Positions 17,933-27,357 of a stretch of 64,000 nucleotides of DNA are shown here, piece by piece. The stretch comes from Clostridium sp. 12(A) (GTDB taxonomy: Bacteria; Bacillota; Clostridia; Lachnospirales; Lachnospiraceae): positions 2,108,001 to 2,172,000 of the forward strand of contig JAGI01000002.1 in NCBI GenBank assembly GCA_000526575.1, written 5' to 3'. Within the stretch, counting starts at the first letter, position 1. The number at the start of each line of letters is the position of its first letter. The position numbers and the translations under genes were made by a program. The notes under the pieces are model-generated. The model was not told the DNA's origin. It searched no databases and saw only the letters and a list, made by a program, of their open reading frames with translations.

Positions 17933-17973
17933 GGAGGGCTCTCCAGATTCCCCCTGGAAAGCCCTCTTTTTTA
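17933..17973. terminator. Intrinsic terminator beside gpmI
   Basis: GAGGGCTCTCCAG pairs with CTGGAAAGCCCTC around a short loop. Six or more T follow on the plus strand, a shorter T-run on the minus strand. It ends the gpmI transcript before the 414-residue gene's promoter region. Confidence 0.65.
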
Positions 17974-17980
17974 CTATGCT

Positions 17981-19519
17981 TTATTTTACAAGCAATGATT
18001 TTCCTGTCATCTCCTCTGGCTGCTTCATTCCCAAAAGCTCAATGAGAGTCGGAGCAATATCTGCAAGGCATCCGCCTTCTCTCAGCTTATAGGAAGGATC
18101 TGCATTTACCAGAATGAATGGAACTGGATTTGTGGTATGAGCCGTAAATGGTTCTCCGGTCTCATAATCCAGAAGCTGCTCTGCATTTCCATGGTCCGCG
18201 CAGATAAATAATGCGCCGCCGGTTTCCTTAATGGCATCAACCGTCTCGCCAACGCATGCATCCACGGTTTCAATGGCCTTAATGGCAGCAGCCTCAATTC
18301 CTGTATGACCAACCATATCAGGATTTGCAAAGTTCACAATAATTACATCGTATTTACCGGAACGAATGGCGCCTGTAAGTTTTTCACAAACAACAGGAGC
18401 GCTCATCTCAGGCTGTAAATCATAGGTGGCAACCTTTGGTGACGGAACTAAAATACGGTCTTCTCCTTCATTTGGCTCTTCTACGCCGCCATTAAAGAAG
18501 AAGGTTACATGGGCATATTTCTCAGTCTCTGCAATTCTAGCCTGAGTCATATGATTGTCAGCAAGGAATTGTCCAAAGGTATTGGTAATGGATTCCTTCT
18601 TAAATGCCACCAGCTTATTTTTAATGGTCTCATCATAGTTGGTGAAGCAGACAAAGGTCAGATGGAGGCGCTTCTCTCTCTCAAATCCTTTAAATTCGTC
18701 GTCACAGAAAGCTCTTGTCAGCTCTCTTGCACGGTCAGGGCGGAAGTTAAAGAAGATTACTGAATCATGGTCTGATACCACTGCCAGCGGCTTTCCACCC
18801 TCTGTTACTACAAGGGGCTCAACAAATTCATCGTAAACTTCCTTATCATAAGATGCCTGGATTCCAGCTACTGCAGATTCAGCATAGTTTCCTTCTCCCT
18901 TCGTGAGCGCACGGTAGGCACGTTCTACACGGTCCCAGCGGTTATCACGGTCCATGGCGTAATAACGTCCGGATACAGATGCTACTTTGCCTACTCCAAG
19001 CTCTTTCATCTTCGCTTCCAGTGCCTCTACAAAGCCTTTTCCGGAAGCAGGAGGAGTATCGCGGCCATCTAAGAAGCAGTGTACATAAACGTTTTCAAGT
19101 CCGCTTCTTTTTGCAAGCTCCAGTAAGCCGTAGATGTGGGTATTATGGCTGTGTACACCACCATCTGATACCAGTCCCCACATATGAAGAGCGGAGTTAT
19201 TCTTTTTACAGTTTTCAACTGCCTGTAAAAATTCCTGTATTTCAAAGAAATCGCCGTCTGCAATGGATTTTGTTATTCTTGTCAGCTCCTGGTATACGAT
19301 GCGTCCGGCACCCATATTTAAATGTCCTACCTCTGAGTTGCCCATCTGTCCTTCCGGAAGTCCAACAGAAAGACCGCTTGCATATCCTTTTACATAAGGA
19401 CACTGGCTCATTAACTGGTCCATGATGGGAGTTCTTGCTTCACAGACAGCATTATGGTCACAGTTATCATTTAATCCATAACCATCAAGTATCATTAATA
19501 CAACTGGTTTTTTGCTCAT
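17981..19519 (-). CDS. gpmI: 2,3-bisphosphoglycerate-independent phosphoglycerate mutase
   Basis: The enzyme interconverts 3- and 2-phosphoglycerate in glycolysis, using Mn2+. The 512-residue length is standard. Visible elements are the metal-site start LMILDGYGLNDN, the phosphoserine nucleophile in GQMGNSEVGHLNMGAG, the substrate segment CFLDGRDTPP, and the late metal-binding site ICADHGNAEQLLD. It is the last gene of the gap-pgk-tpiA-gpmI run, separated from tpiA by a terminator. Confidence 0.97.
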   Translation of the reverse strand: MSKKPVVLMILDGYGLNDNCDHNAVCEARTPIMDQLMSQCPYVKGYASGLSVGLPEGQMGNSEVGHLNMGAGRIVYQELTRITKSIADGDFFEIQEFLQAVENCKKNNSALHMWGLVSDGGVHSHNTHIYGLLELAKRSGLENVYVHCFLDGRDTPPASGKGFVEALEAKMKELGVGKVASVSGRYYAMDRDNRWDRVERAYRALTKGEGNYAESAVAGIQASYDKEVYDEFVEPLVVTEGGKPLAVVSDHDSVIFFNFRPDRARELTRAFCDDEFKGFEREKRLHLTFVCFTNYDETIKNKLVAFKKESITNTFGQFLADNHMTQARIAETEKYAHVTFFFNGGVEEPNEGEDRILVPSPKVATYDLQPEMSAPVVCEKLTGAIRSGKYDVIIVNFANPDMVGHTGIEAAAIKAIETVDACVGETVDAIKETGGALFICADHGNAEQLLDYETGEPFTAHTTNPVPFILVNADPSYKLREGGCLADIAPTLIELLGMKQPEEMTGKSLLVK

Positions 19520-19564
19520 AACTAGTTTCTCCTTTTCATTATGCTTTCACAAAACAGATGTTGA

Positions 19565-19608
19565 GAAAAAAACTGCCGACTCATGGCATGATCATATGGA
19601 GTCGGCAG
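19565..19608 (-). terminator. Intrinsic terminator after tpiA
   Basis: CTGCCGACTC and GAGTCGGCAG form a perfect 10-bp stem. On the minus strand it is followed by seven T. It lies between tpiA and gpmI. Confidence 0.85.
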
Positions 19609-19614
19609 CATTCT

Positions 19615-20367
19615 TTATTTGTTATAATTAACAATGGAACCAAACTCAGGCTTTAAGGAAGCCCCTCCAACCAAACCGCCGTCAATGTCAGGCTGTGCAA
19701 ACAGCTCAGGTGCGCTGGCTGCAGATACGGAACCGCCATATTGAATGCGAATGGCAGCAGCGGTTGCTTCATCATAGATTTCACCGATGCAGACACGGAT
19801 AGCACTGCAGACCTCCTGAGCCTGCTCAGTCGTTGCTACCTTGCCGGTACCAATGGCCCAGATTGGCTCATAAGCGATGACTGCTTCTTTTGCCTGATCT
19901 GCGGTTACATTTAAAAATGCAATCTTGATCTGCTGGCGGATCCAGTCAAGTGTGATGCCCTGCTCTCTCTGGGTTAAGGATTCTCCGCAGCATACGATTG
20001 GGGTAATGCCGTATTCAAATGCCTTTAATACTTTTTTATTCACAGTCTCATCGGATTCTGCAAAATATTCTCTTCGCTCAGAATGGCCGATTACCACGTA
20101 TTTAACCCCTGCATCCTTTAACATGGCAGGAGAAATCTCACCGGTATAAGCCCCCTTATCCTCATAATACATGTTTTCAGCACCAATATTAATATTGGAA
20201 CCCTTTGCTGCTTCCATGGCCGGAATGATATCAATGGCCGGCACACAGAAAATAACATCCACCTCGTCGTTTGCTACCAGAGGTTTCAATGTATTTACAA
20301 GCTCAACCGCCTCGGTTGGCGTCATATTCATCTTCCAGTTTCCTGCTATGATTTTTTTTCTAGACAT
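19615..20367 (-). CDS. tpiA: Triosephosphate isomerase
   Basis: This cytosolic enzyme interconverts dihydroxyacetone phosphate and glyceraldehyde 3-phosphate. The 250 residues carry the substrate Lys in AGNWKMN, the electrophile His in GHSERREY, the catalytic Glu in [11 protein letters not shown], and the phosphate loop YGGSVSA with GGASL. It lies between pgk and gpmI in the same direction. Confidence 0.97.
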   Translation of the reverse strand: MSRKKIIAGNWKMNMTPTEAVELVNTLKPLVANDEVDVIFCVPAIDIIPAMEAAKGSNINIGAENMYYEDKGAYTGEISPAMLKDAGVKYVVIGHSERREYFAESDETVNKKVLKAFEYGITPIVCCGESLTQREQGITLDWIRQQIKIAFLNVTADQAKEAVIAYEPIWAIGTGKVATTEQAQEVCSAIRVCIGEIYDEATAAAIRIQYGGSVSAASAPELFAQPDIDGGLVGGASLKPEFGSIVNYNK

Positions 20368-20394
20368 ACGATTACCCTTCCTTTTTCTACACTC

Positions 20395-20422
20395 AAAGCC
20401 CGGACGCTCACCGCCCGGGCCG
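20395..20422 (-). terminator. GC-rich intercistronic hairpin between pgk and tpiA
   Basis: AGCCCGGACG and CGCCCGGGC can pair with one mismatch. Only three T follow on the minus strand, so it is at best a weak terminator or an mRNA processing or stability element. Confidence 0.4.
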
Positions 20423-20432
20423 GTATCTTTTC

Positions 20433-21644
20433 TTATTTGTTGTCAGCTGCTGCTACGCCTGGCAGTTCTTTTCCTTCCAGGAACTCTAAGGATGCACCGC
20501 CACCAGTAGAGATATGAGTCATCTTATCTGCAAATCCAAGTCTCTTCACTGCATTTACAGAATCACCACCGCCGATTACGGTAGTTGCATCGCTGAGTGC
20601 TGCAACAGCACGGCATACCTCTAAAGTACCTTCTGCGAAATTGGAGAACTCGAAAACGCCCATCGGTCCGTTCCATACAACGGTCTTTGCGCCTGCTAAA
20701 GCGTCTTTAAAAAGTTCGATGGACTTTGGTCCGATATCAAAGCCTGACCAGCCTGCTTCAATGGTCTCAACCACTTTTCTCTCTGTATCGTTAGAGAATT
20801 CCTTACCAATTACATTATCAACCGGAAGAAGAAGCTTCACGCCTTTTTCTTTCGCTTTTTCAATCATCTCTAATGCATAATCAAGCTTATCTTCTTCACA
20901 TAAAGAATTGCCGATTTCTTTGCCCTGAGCTTTTGCAAAGGTATAAGCCATACCGCCGCCGATGATTAAGGTATCAACCTTATCGAGCAGGTTATTGATT
21001 ACGTTAATCTTATCAGAAACCTTAGCTCCTCCCAGGATAGCCACGAAAGGACGTACCGGATTCTCAACTGCCTGACCTAAGAACTTGATCTCTTTTTCCA
21101 TCAGGTAACCAACTACATTGGTAGATGTATACTTTGTTACCCCTACGTTAGAGCAGTGAGCTCTGTGAGCGGTACCAAATGCATCGTTAACAAAAATGCC
21201 GTCGCTGAGCGCTGCAAGCTCTTTTGCATAAGCTTCTGCATTCTCGTCTTTGCCGTATTTTGTCTCTTCCACTCTGTAACGGGTATTCTGAAGTAAAAGA
21301 ACTTCACCGTCCTTTAATTCAGCAGCGACCTTCTGTGTCTCAGGTCCTGTTACCTGTGGATCGTTTACGAATTTAACTGTCACGCCAAGTCTCTCGCTTA
21401 ATGCAGGAGCTACTGGCTCTAATGAAAGCTCTGGAAGCGGCTCGCCCTTTGGCTTCCCTAAATGAGAGCAGAGAATGACTCTTGCGCCCTGGTCTAATAA
21501 CTTCTTTATGGTCGGAATAGCTCCGTCAATACGGTTAAAGTTCTGGATCACTCCATCCTTTAACGGTACATTAAAATCGCAACGAACTAATACTTTCTTT
21601 CCCTGTAATCCGGATAAATCGTCAACTGTTTTCTTATTAAGCAT
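20433..21644 (-). CDS. pgk: Phosphoglycerate kinase
   Basis: The enzyme makes ATP from 1,3-bisphosphoglycerate. The start is set at [20 protein letters not shown], giving 403 residues; the frame begins slightly earlier. Visible motifs are VRCDFNVPL near the N-terminus, the hinge and nucleotide region [11 protein letters not shown], and the C-terminal [17 protein letters not shown] terminator separates it from gap upstream. Confidence 0.97.
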   Translation of the reverse strand: MLNKKTVDDLSGLQGKKVLVRCDFNVPLKDGVIQNFNRIDGAIPTIKKLLDQGARVILCSHLGKPKGEPLPELSLEPVAPALSERLGVTVKFVNDPQVTGPETQKVAAELKDGEVLLLQNTRYRVEETKYGKDENAEAYAKELAALSDGIFVNDAFGTAHRAHCSNVGVTKYTSTNVVGYLMEKEIKFLGQAVENPVRPFVAILGGAKVSDKINVINNLLDKVDTLIIGGGMAYTFAKAQGKEIGNSLCEEDKLDYALEMIEKAKEKGVKLLLPVDNVIGKEFSNDTERKVVETIEAGWSGFDIGPKSIELFKDALAGAKTVVWNGPMGVFEFSNFAEGTLEVCRAVAALSDATTVIGGGDSVNAVKRLGFADKMTHISTGGGASLEFLEGKELPGVAAADNK

Positions 21645-21691
21645 GCTAATAATGCTCCTTTCCATTATGGTGTATACAATATAATTACAAA

Positions 21692-21726
21692 ATAATAAAA
21701 GGGCCCGGTCCTCAACGACCGGACCC
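21692..21726 (-). terminator. Intrinsic terminator after gap
   Basis: GGGCCCGGTCC and GACCGGACCC form a GC-rich stem around a 5-nt loop. On the minus strand TTTTATTATTTTG follows. It allows gap to be made as its own message. Confidence 0.8.
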
Positions 21727-21737
21727 TTCTTGGATCA

Positions 21738-22769
21738 TTAGCCTAATTCAGCAAAGTACTTAATTGTACGAACCATCTGGCTTGTATAGGAATTCTCGTT
21801 GTCATACCAGGAAACAACCTGTACCTGATATAAATCATCACCGATCTTGGAAACCATTGTCTGTGTGGAATCAAACAGAGAACCGAATCTTGTACCGATA
21901 ACATCAGAAGATACGATCTCGTCTTCGTTGTAGCCGAAGGACTCGCTTGCTGCTGCCTTCATAGCTGCATTGATTCCGTCTTTTGTTACATTTGCGCCCT
22001 TAACAACTGCTGTTAAGATTGTAGTGGAACCTGTAGGAACCGGAACACGCTGAGCGGAACCGATTAACTTGCCGTTTAACTCAGGAATAACTAAACCGAT
22101 TGCTTTTGCAGCACCAGTAGAGTTAGGAACGATGTTTGCAGCTCCTGCTCTTGCTCTTCTTAAGTCGCCTTTTCTATGAGGTCCGTCAAGGATCATCTGA
22201 TCACCAGTGTAAGCATGAATGGTGCTCATGATACCAGACTGGATCTCTGCATAATCGTTAAGAGCCTTAGCCATAGGTGCTAAGCAGTTAGTTGTACAGG
22301 AAGCAGCAGAGATGATCTTGTCATCAGCTGTTAATACGTTCTCATTTACGCTGTAAACGATGGTAGGAAGATCGTTGCCTGCTGGAGCAGAGATAACAAC
22401 TTTCTTAGCGCCTGCATCGATATGAGCCTGAGACTGTGCTTTAGAGCAGTAGAAACCGGTACACTCTAAAACTACATCTACACCAATTTTGCCCCAAGGA
22501 AGGTTTGCAGCATCTTTCTCAGCGTAAATTTTAATGTTCTTACCATCAACAGTGATAGAATCTTCAGAAGCTTCAACTGTATGAGCATTCTCGCCGTAGT
22601 ATCCAGCGTATCCACCCTGTGCAGTGTCATATTTTAATAAATGTGCTAACATCTTTGGATCTGTTAAATCGTTGATTGCTACTACTTCATAGCCTTCTGC
22701 GCCAAACATCTGTCTGAAAGCAAGACGGCCAATACGTCCGAAACCATTAATTGCAACTTTTACTGCCAT
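21738..22769 (-). CDS. gap: Glyceraldehyde-3-phosphate dehydrogenase, type I
   Basis: This 343-residue enzyme oxidises glyceraldehyde 3-phosphate with NAD+. It has the Rossmann start [17 protein letters not shown] and the catalytic cysteine in [13 protein letters not shown]. The C-terminus with [14 protein letters not shown] is typical. It is followed by pgk, tpiA and gpmI in the same direction. Codon use looks optimised (frequent GAA, GCT, AAG), fitting a highly expressed gene. Confidence 0.97.
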   Translation of the reverse strand: MAVKVAINGFGRIGRLAFRQMFGAEGYEVVAINDLTDPKMLAHLLKYDTAQGGYAGYYGENAHTVEASEDSITVDGKNIKIYAEKDAANLPWGKIGVDVVLECTGFYCSKAQSQAHIDAGAKKVVISAPAGNDLPTIVYSVNENVLTADDKIISAASCTTNCLAPMAKALNDYAEIQSGIMSTIHAYTGDQMILDGPHRKGDLRRARAGAANIVPNSTGAAKAIGLVIPELNGKLIGSAQRVPVPTGSTTILTAVVKGANVTKDGINAAMKAAASESFGYNEDEIVSSDVIGTRFGSLFDSTQTMVSKIGDDLYQVQVVSWYDNENSYTSQMVRTIKYFAELG

Positions 22770-22830
22770 AATTCAATTCCTCCTAAGAATAAAATTAATG
22801 TGATTGTTAAATAATAATCAACTACCTTTT

Positions 22831-22859
22831 ATTTTACCTAATATCCCAATAAATAGCAA
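22831..22859 (-). promoter_or_regulatory. Candidate gap promoter
   Basis: On the minus strand TTGCTA (22859-22854) and TAAAAT (22836-22831) are 17 bases apart, about 60 bases before the gap ATG. Confidence 0.5.
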
Positions 22860-23191
22860 GTCCTTTTTTTATTTTTCTCTTTTCCTCAAGTGCTATTTGT
22901 TATCTTCCCAAATAGAGGAAAAAGCCTTGTAAAAAGATCATTTATCCTCATAAGTGATGGATAAATATGATAAAAAGACTTATCTTATCCTATTATAATT
23001 CTGCTTTTCTTAATTATACATATTATTATGAAAACACATATTTTTTATTCCTTTGGCCTAACTATTATTTTCTTTTGATTTTTGCGATATTTGTAAACTT
23101 TTGTCTTAATTTATATAAAACAGACGGTTCTGTCCGTTGCTTTTCTACCCTTATTTGATTATAATTAATTTACTTTTGAAAGGAGACCTTC
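22860..23191. other. AT-rich intergenic region
   Basis: This divergent intergenic stretch is very AT-rich. I see no gene. On the plus strand TTGTAA (23090-23095) and TATAAA (23113-23118), 17 bases apart, form a likely promoter for the PHP phosphatase gene. The rest holds nothing I can name. Confidence 0.5.
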
Positions 23192-23989
23192 ATGCTGCCA
23201 GATTATCATTTTCATACTATTTTTTCAGGAGACTCCGAAACACCAGTGAGGGAACAGCTTAATCAGGCTATTTCGCTTGGAATGAAATCACTCTGTGTTA
23301 CAGACCATCATGATTATGATGTGGATTCCCCCATAGATTTTACCCTTGATTTAGACCGGTACTTTGAAACCATGATCCGGTTAAAAGAGGAATATAAAAA
23401 CAAGCTGGAACTTCGCATTGGCATCGAGCTTGGGCTCCAGACTCATTTGGAAGAATATTTTAAAAATCTACTTTCTACCTATCCTATTGATTTTGTCATC
23501 GGCTCCACCCATTTCATCAATCGAAAGGACGCGGTCTATCCCGAATTTTTCCAGGGAAGAACAGAGGAAGAAGCATATCTTCACTATTTCCAGGTCACAC
23601 TGGATAATGTAAAGAATTTAAGTACGTTTGACGTGGCAGGGCATTTGGATTATATTGTTCGATATGGACCTAATAAGGCTGATTTTTATAACTATGATAC
23701 GTATCAGGATCTTTTTGATGAGATTTTAAAAGCCATCATTAAAAAAGGCAGAGGAATTGAATGCAATACAGCCGGATACCGGAAAGGAATCAACCAGCCA
23801 AATCCAGGACCGGAAATTATAAAGCGCTACCGGGAGCTGGGGGGAGAAATTATAACCATCGGATCGGACGCACATATTCCGGAGGATTTAGGAGCAGATT
23901 TTCACAGGGCAAAAGAGCTTCTGCGTTCTGCCGGATTCACCTATTACACGGAATTTAAAGAACGCAGGCCGGAATTTAAGCCTTTATAA
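23192..23989 (+). CDS. Histidinol-phosphatase, PHP family (HisJ-like)
   Basis: The 265-residue protein has the PHP metal-binding pattern: DYHFHTIFSGD at the start, CVTDHHDY, GSTHF in the middle and GSDAH near the C-terminus. Family members hydrolyse histidinol phosphate, but related PHP proteins have other phosphoesterase roles, and no his genes are nearby. It is the first of three rightward genes, followed 30 bases later by the serine dehydratase pair. Confidence 0.88.
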   Translation: MLPDYHFHTIFSGDSETPVREQLNQAISLGMKSLCVTDHHDYDVDSPIDFTLDLDRYFETMIRLKEEYKNKLELRIGIELGLQTHLEEYFKNLLSTYPIDFVIGSTHFINRKDAVYPEFFQGRTEEEAYLHYFQVTLDNVKNLSTFDVAGHLDYIVRYGPNKADFYNYDTYQDLFDEILKAIIKKGRGIECNTAGYRKGINQPNPGPEIIKRYRELGGEIITIGSDAHIPEDLGADFHRAKELLRSAGFTYYTEFKERRPEFKPL

Positions 23990-24019
23990 ACATACGAGAA
24001 CCAGAATTGGAGAAAAATT

Positions 24020-24679
24020 ATGAATGTATTTGACATCGTTGGTCCTGTTATGATCGGCCCTTCCAGCTCCCATACTGCGGGTGCTGCCAGGATCGGAAAA
24101 ACAGCCGCTATGCTTTTAGGCGCCCCCATTGCCAAAGCGGATATCCTGTTTCACGGCTCTTTTGCTAAAACCTACAGGGGACACGGTACGGATAAAGCCA
24201 TCGTCGGCGGTATTTTAAAACTGGATCCCTGGAATCCGGGAATCAGAACCAGCATAGAAACCGCAGAAAAAATGGGCATTGAAATCATGTTTCGGACCGG
24301 AACCATTGAAAATGCCCACCCAAACACAGCCCTGATTACCCTGACCTCGGAGAAAGGAAAGACCATATCCGTACAGGGGGCTTCCATTGGAGGAGGCAAC
24401 ATTGTCATCACCAAGGTAAATGATATGGAGGTTTATTTTACCGGGCAGAAGACAACCTTAATCGTCATGCACCAGGATGTTCCCGGAATCATTGCTCACG
24501 TAACCAACCTGGTGGCAGCAGGAAATGCCAACATCTGCAATTTCCGCTTAAACCGGGAAGAAAAAGGAGGCCTGGCCATTATGACCCTTGAAATGGACTC
24601 TGATTTCGATAGTTCCCTGGTCAAACAGGTGAAAGCCATTCCTTTTGTATATAATACCATACTGTTAAAATTAAATTAA
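24020..24679 (+). CDS. sdaAB: L-serine ammonia-lyase, iron-sulfur-dependent, beta subunit
   Basis: With the alpha subunit encoded next, this 219-residue protein converts L-serine to pyruvate and ammonia. It begins with the family signature FDIVGPVMIGPSSSHTAGA and ends with an ACT regulatory domain (about 145-219, VMHQDVPGIIAHVTNLVA). Two separate subunits are the usual Clostridia arrangement. The alpha gene follows after 52 bases. Confidence 0.95.
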   Translation: MNVFDIVGPVMIGPSSSHTAGAARIGKTAAMLLGAPIAKADILFHGSFAKTYRGHGTDKAIVGGILKLDPWNPGIRTSIETAEKMGIEIMFRTGTIENAHPNTALITLTSEKGKTISVQGASIGGGNIVITKVNDMEVYFTGQKTTLIVMHQDVPGIIAHVTNLVAAGNANICNFRLNREEKGGLAIMTLEMDSDFDSSLVKQVKAIPFVYNTILLKLN

Positions 24680-24731
24680 TCTCTGCTACTTTAATAAACC
24701 TAACAGGGACACAGTCATTTAGGAGAAACTC

Positions 24732-25610
24732 ATGAAACTGAAATACAACTCTGTGGAAGAACTGGTTAACGCCGCACTCTCTTCCAACCAAAAAATATCA
24801 CAAATCGTACTTACAGAACAGGCGGAGGATATGGAGCTTCCCGAGGAAACCGTCTATGAGACCATGGAAAAAAGCTTTGATGTCATGAGGCAGTCCGTTG
24901 AAAATGGAATGGATGCTGATCTTCGCTCTCCCAGCGGATTATCGGGAGGAGCTGCTGCTAAACTTAAAAAAGCAGTGGATGAAGGCCGGAATCATTATGG
25001 TCATCTCCTTGGAAATGCCATCAGTATGGCTCTTGCCGTAACAGAATACAACTCCTGTATGGGACAGATTGTGGCTGCACCAACTGCCGGTTCCTGCGGT
25101 GTCATACCAGCGGCTCTGATTTCTGTTCTGGAGGAATATAAGCTTCCAAAACGTGATATTGTCATGGGATTATTCACTGCCTCTGCCATTGGTATGGTCA
25201 TTGCCAAATGTGCCAGCATAGCAGGTGCGGAAGGAGGCTGTCAGGCTGAGGTAGGCTCTGCATCAGCCATGGCTGCGGCTGCCCTGACAGAGATTTTCGA
25301 CGGAACACCGGAGATGGTTTCCGACAGCTGTGCCATTGCTTTGAAAAACACCATGGGACTTGTCTGTGACCCGGTGGCTGGACTGGTAGAGGTTCCATGC
25401 ATTAAACGAAATGCCATGGGAGTCGCCAATGCCTTTACCGCCTCTGAGCTGGCGCTGGCCGGAATTAAAAGCGTAATTCCAGCCGATGAAGTTATCATGG
25501 CTATGAAAAAGGTAGGAGACCAAATGTCACCGTCTCTTAGGGAAACGGCAGAAGGTGGTCTTGCTGCCACTCCTACTGGATGCAGACTTTGTAAAAAGAT
25601 TTTTGGTTAA
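24732..25610 (+). CDS. sdaAA: L-serine ammonia-lyase, iron-sulfur-dependent, alpha subunit
   Basis: This 292-residue catalytic subunit carries the cysteines that hold the [4Fe-4S] cluster (in APTAGSCGVIPAAL, SDSCAIALKNTMGLVCDP and the C-terminal CRLCKKIFG). It works with SdaAB in serine catabolism. A strongly structured terminator-like element lies directly downstream. Confidence 0.95.
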   Translation: MKLKYNSVEELVNAALSSNQKISQIVLTEQAEDMELPEETVYETMEKSFDVMRQSVENGMDADLRSPSGLSGGAAAKLKKAVDEGRNHYGHLLGNAISMALAVTEYNSCMGQIVAAPTAGSCGVIPAALISVLEEYKLPKRDIVMGLFTASAIGMVIAKCASIAGAEGGCQAEVGSASAMAAAALTEIFDGTPEMVSDSCAIALKNTMGLVCDPVAGLVEVPCIKRNAMGVANAFTASELALAGIKSVIPADEVIMAMKKVGDQMSPSLRETAEGGLAATPTGCRLCKKIFG

Positions 25611-25630
25611 TTGCTATTAATACAATACAA

Positions 25631-25733
25631 AAAAGCCTGCTGGAAAGGAATTTTTGAACTTACATCCAACAAGTTAATTTTAAGTCTAACTTGTGGTGGT
25701 ACAGCTCAAATTCCTTATTTCAGCAGGCTTTTA
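25631..25733. repeat. Nested palindrome (cruciform-like), probable terminator
   Basis: An outer 10-bp perfect stem (AAGCCTGCTG 25633-25642 with CAGCAGGCTT 25721-25730) continues through an imperfect stem around GGAATTT/AAATTCC. It encloses an inner hairpin CAAGTTA (25670-25676) with TAACTTG (25687-25693). A- and T-rich ends flank it on both sides, so it can terminate both sdaAA and argH transcripts. Its size (about 100 nt) is unusual; a small palindromic mobile element is an alternative. Confidence 0.6.
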
Positions 25734-25739
25734 TCATAT

Positions 25740-25960
25740 ATCTTTCTCTTTTATCTCTAATCCTTTATTTCTAATACTTTATTTCTTATCTTTTATTACT
25801 TATCTTTTATCTCTTATCTTTATTATTTGGTATTGTCTTATAAATGTAGATTTAAAAAGCTATTTAGAAGTACCAACGCATATATCGTATACCTCTTTTA
25901 CAGTTTTAATCTTCTACTCTATTAATCCTCTACTCATTGAATCTTCTGCTTTTTGACTCT
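25740..25960. other. Low-complexity pyrimidine/AT-rich spacer
   Basis: Repeated variants of CTTATCTTTTAT fill 25740-25830. They are irregular and there are no spacers or repeats of CRISPR type. No gene is supported. Confidence 0.5.
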
Positions 25961-27334
25961 CTACGCTTCCAGCTTTCTCTTATAGATTTCAATTACCTTT
26001 TTCATTGCTTCCTGACCAGGAGCGCCGATGGTCATTCTCTTTTCCACACATGTCTTTAAGCTGATCGCATCATAAATATCCTGTTCAAATACCGGGCTGA
26101 TTGCCTTATATTCTTCCAGAGTCATATCATCAAGCGCAATTCCTTTTTCAATACAGAAAAGAACCAGCTGACCAACGATTCCGTGAGCATCCCGGAAAGC
26201 AACGCCGTGATTTACCAGATAATCTGCTGCATCCGTTGCATTGGTAAAACCATTCTTCGCACTGGCTTCCATAACATCTTTGCGGAAGGACATGGAAGAA
26301 ATCATGCCTGTAAACAGGGCAAGACAGCCTTTTACTGTATCAATGGCATCAAAGGTCAGTTCCTTATCTTCCTGCATATCTTTGTTGTATGCAAGAGGAA
26401 TTCCCTTCATGGTAGTAAGGATGGAAACAAGAGCACCATACACTCTACCTGCCTTACCACGAATCAGTTCTGCAATATCAGGATTCTTCTTCTGAGGCAT
26501 AATACTGCTGCCTGTGCTGTAGGAATCATCGATCTCCACGAACCGATACTCATTGGTATTCCAGATAATAATTTCCTCGCAAAATCTGCTTAAATGCATG
26601 GCAATGGTAGACAAAGCGCTTAACAGCTCAATAAGATAATCCCTGTCTGCAACAGAATCCATACTATTTAAGGTAGGGCCGTCAAAACCAAGAAGCTCTG
26701 CCGTATATTCCCGGTCTAGGGGATAGGTTGTACCTGCAAGGGCACCAGAACCTAAGGGACAATAGTTCATCCTCTTTCTGATATCAGAAAGACGGGAGAA
26801 GTCCCGGTCGAACATTTCAAAATAAGCACCAATATGATGGGCAAGGGTAATTGGCTGAGCCTTCTGCAAATGGGTGAAACCAGGCATATAAGTATCAATA
26901 TGCTCCTCCATCACCTTTAAAAGCTCTGCTAAAAGGCTTTTCACCAGACCGGATAATTCATCGATTTCATCTCTGGTGTAGAGCTTCATATCAAGTGCGA
27001 CCTGATCATTACGGCTGCGTCCGGTATGAAGGCGCTTTCCGGCTTCTCCGATCCGCTCCGTTAAAACAGCTTCCACAAAAGAATGAATGTCTTCATGCTC
27101 CGCTGTAATGAAAAGAGTTCCATTCTCAAGGTCTTTTCGAATCCCCATGAGCCCGTTAACAATGGTATCCCGATCTTCCTCCGTAAGGATTCCCTGCTTT
27201 GCAAGCATTTTCACATGTGCCATGCTTCCTTCAATATCCTGGTGGTAGAATTTCTGGTCAAAGGATATGGATGCGTTGAAGTTGTGTACCAGCTGATTGG
27301 TTTCTTTTGTGAAGCGTCCGCCCCATAATTTCAT
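25961..27334 (-). CDS. argH: Argininosuccinate lyase
   Basis: The enzyme splits argininosuccinate to arginine and fumarate, the last step of arginine synthesis. The start is ATG at 27334 (MKLWGGRFTKETNQLV), eight bases after GAGGAG; a TTG two codons upstream is less likely. The 457 residues contain the superfamily signature GSSIMPQKKNPDIAELIRG with the catalytic serine. No argG is adjacent. Confidence 0.97.
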   Translation of the reverse strand: MKLWGGRFTKETNQLVHNFNASISFDQKFYHQDIEGSMAHVKMLAKQGILTEEDRDTIVNGLMGIRKDLENGTLFITAEHEDIHSFVEAVLTERIGEAGKRLHTGRSRNDQVALDMKLYTRDEIDELSGLVKSLLAELLKVMEEHIDTYMPGFTHLQKAQPITLAHHIGAYFEMFDRDFSRLSDIRKRMNYCPLGSGALAGTTYPLDREYTAELLGFDGPTLNSMDSVADRDYLIELLSALSTIAMHLSRFCEEIIIWNTNEYRFVEIDDSYSTGSSIMPQKKNPDIAELIRGKAGRVYGALVSILTTMKGIPLAYNKDMQEDKELTFDAIDTVKGCLALFTGMISSMSFRKDVMEASAKNGFTNATDAADYLVNHGVAFRDAHGIVGQLVLFCIEKGIALDDMTLEEYKAISPVFEQDIYDAISLKTCVEKRMTIGAPGQEAMKKVIEIYKRKLEA

Positions 27335-27357
27335 AATCAAATCTCCTCTTTTCGCTG

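Noticed and set aside
25740-25960. CRISPR-like repetition
   Set aside because: Repeats are short, irregular and AT/pyrimidine-rich without unique spacers of constant length.
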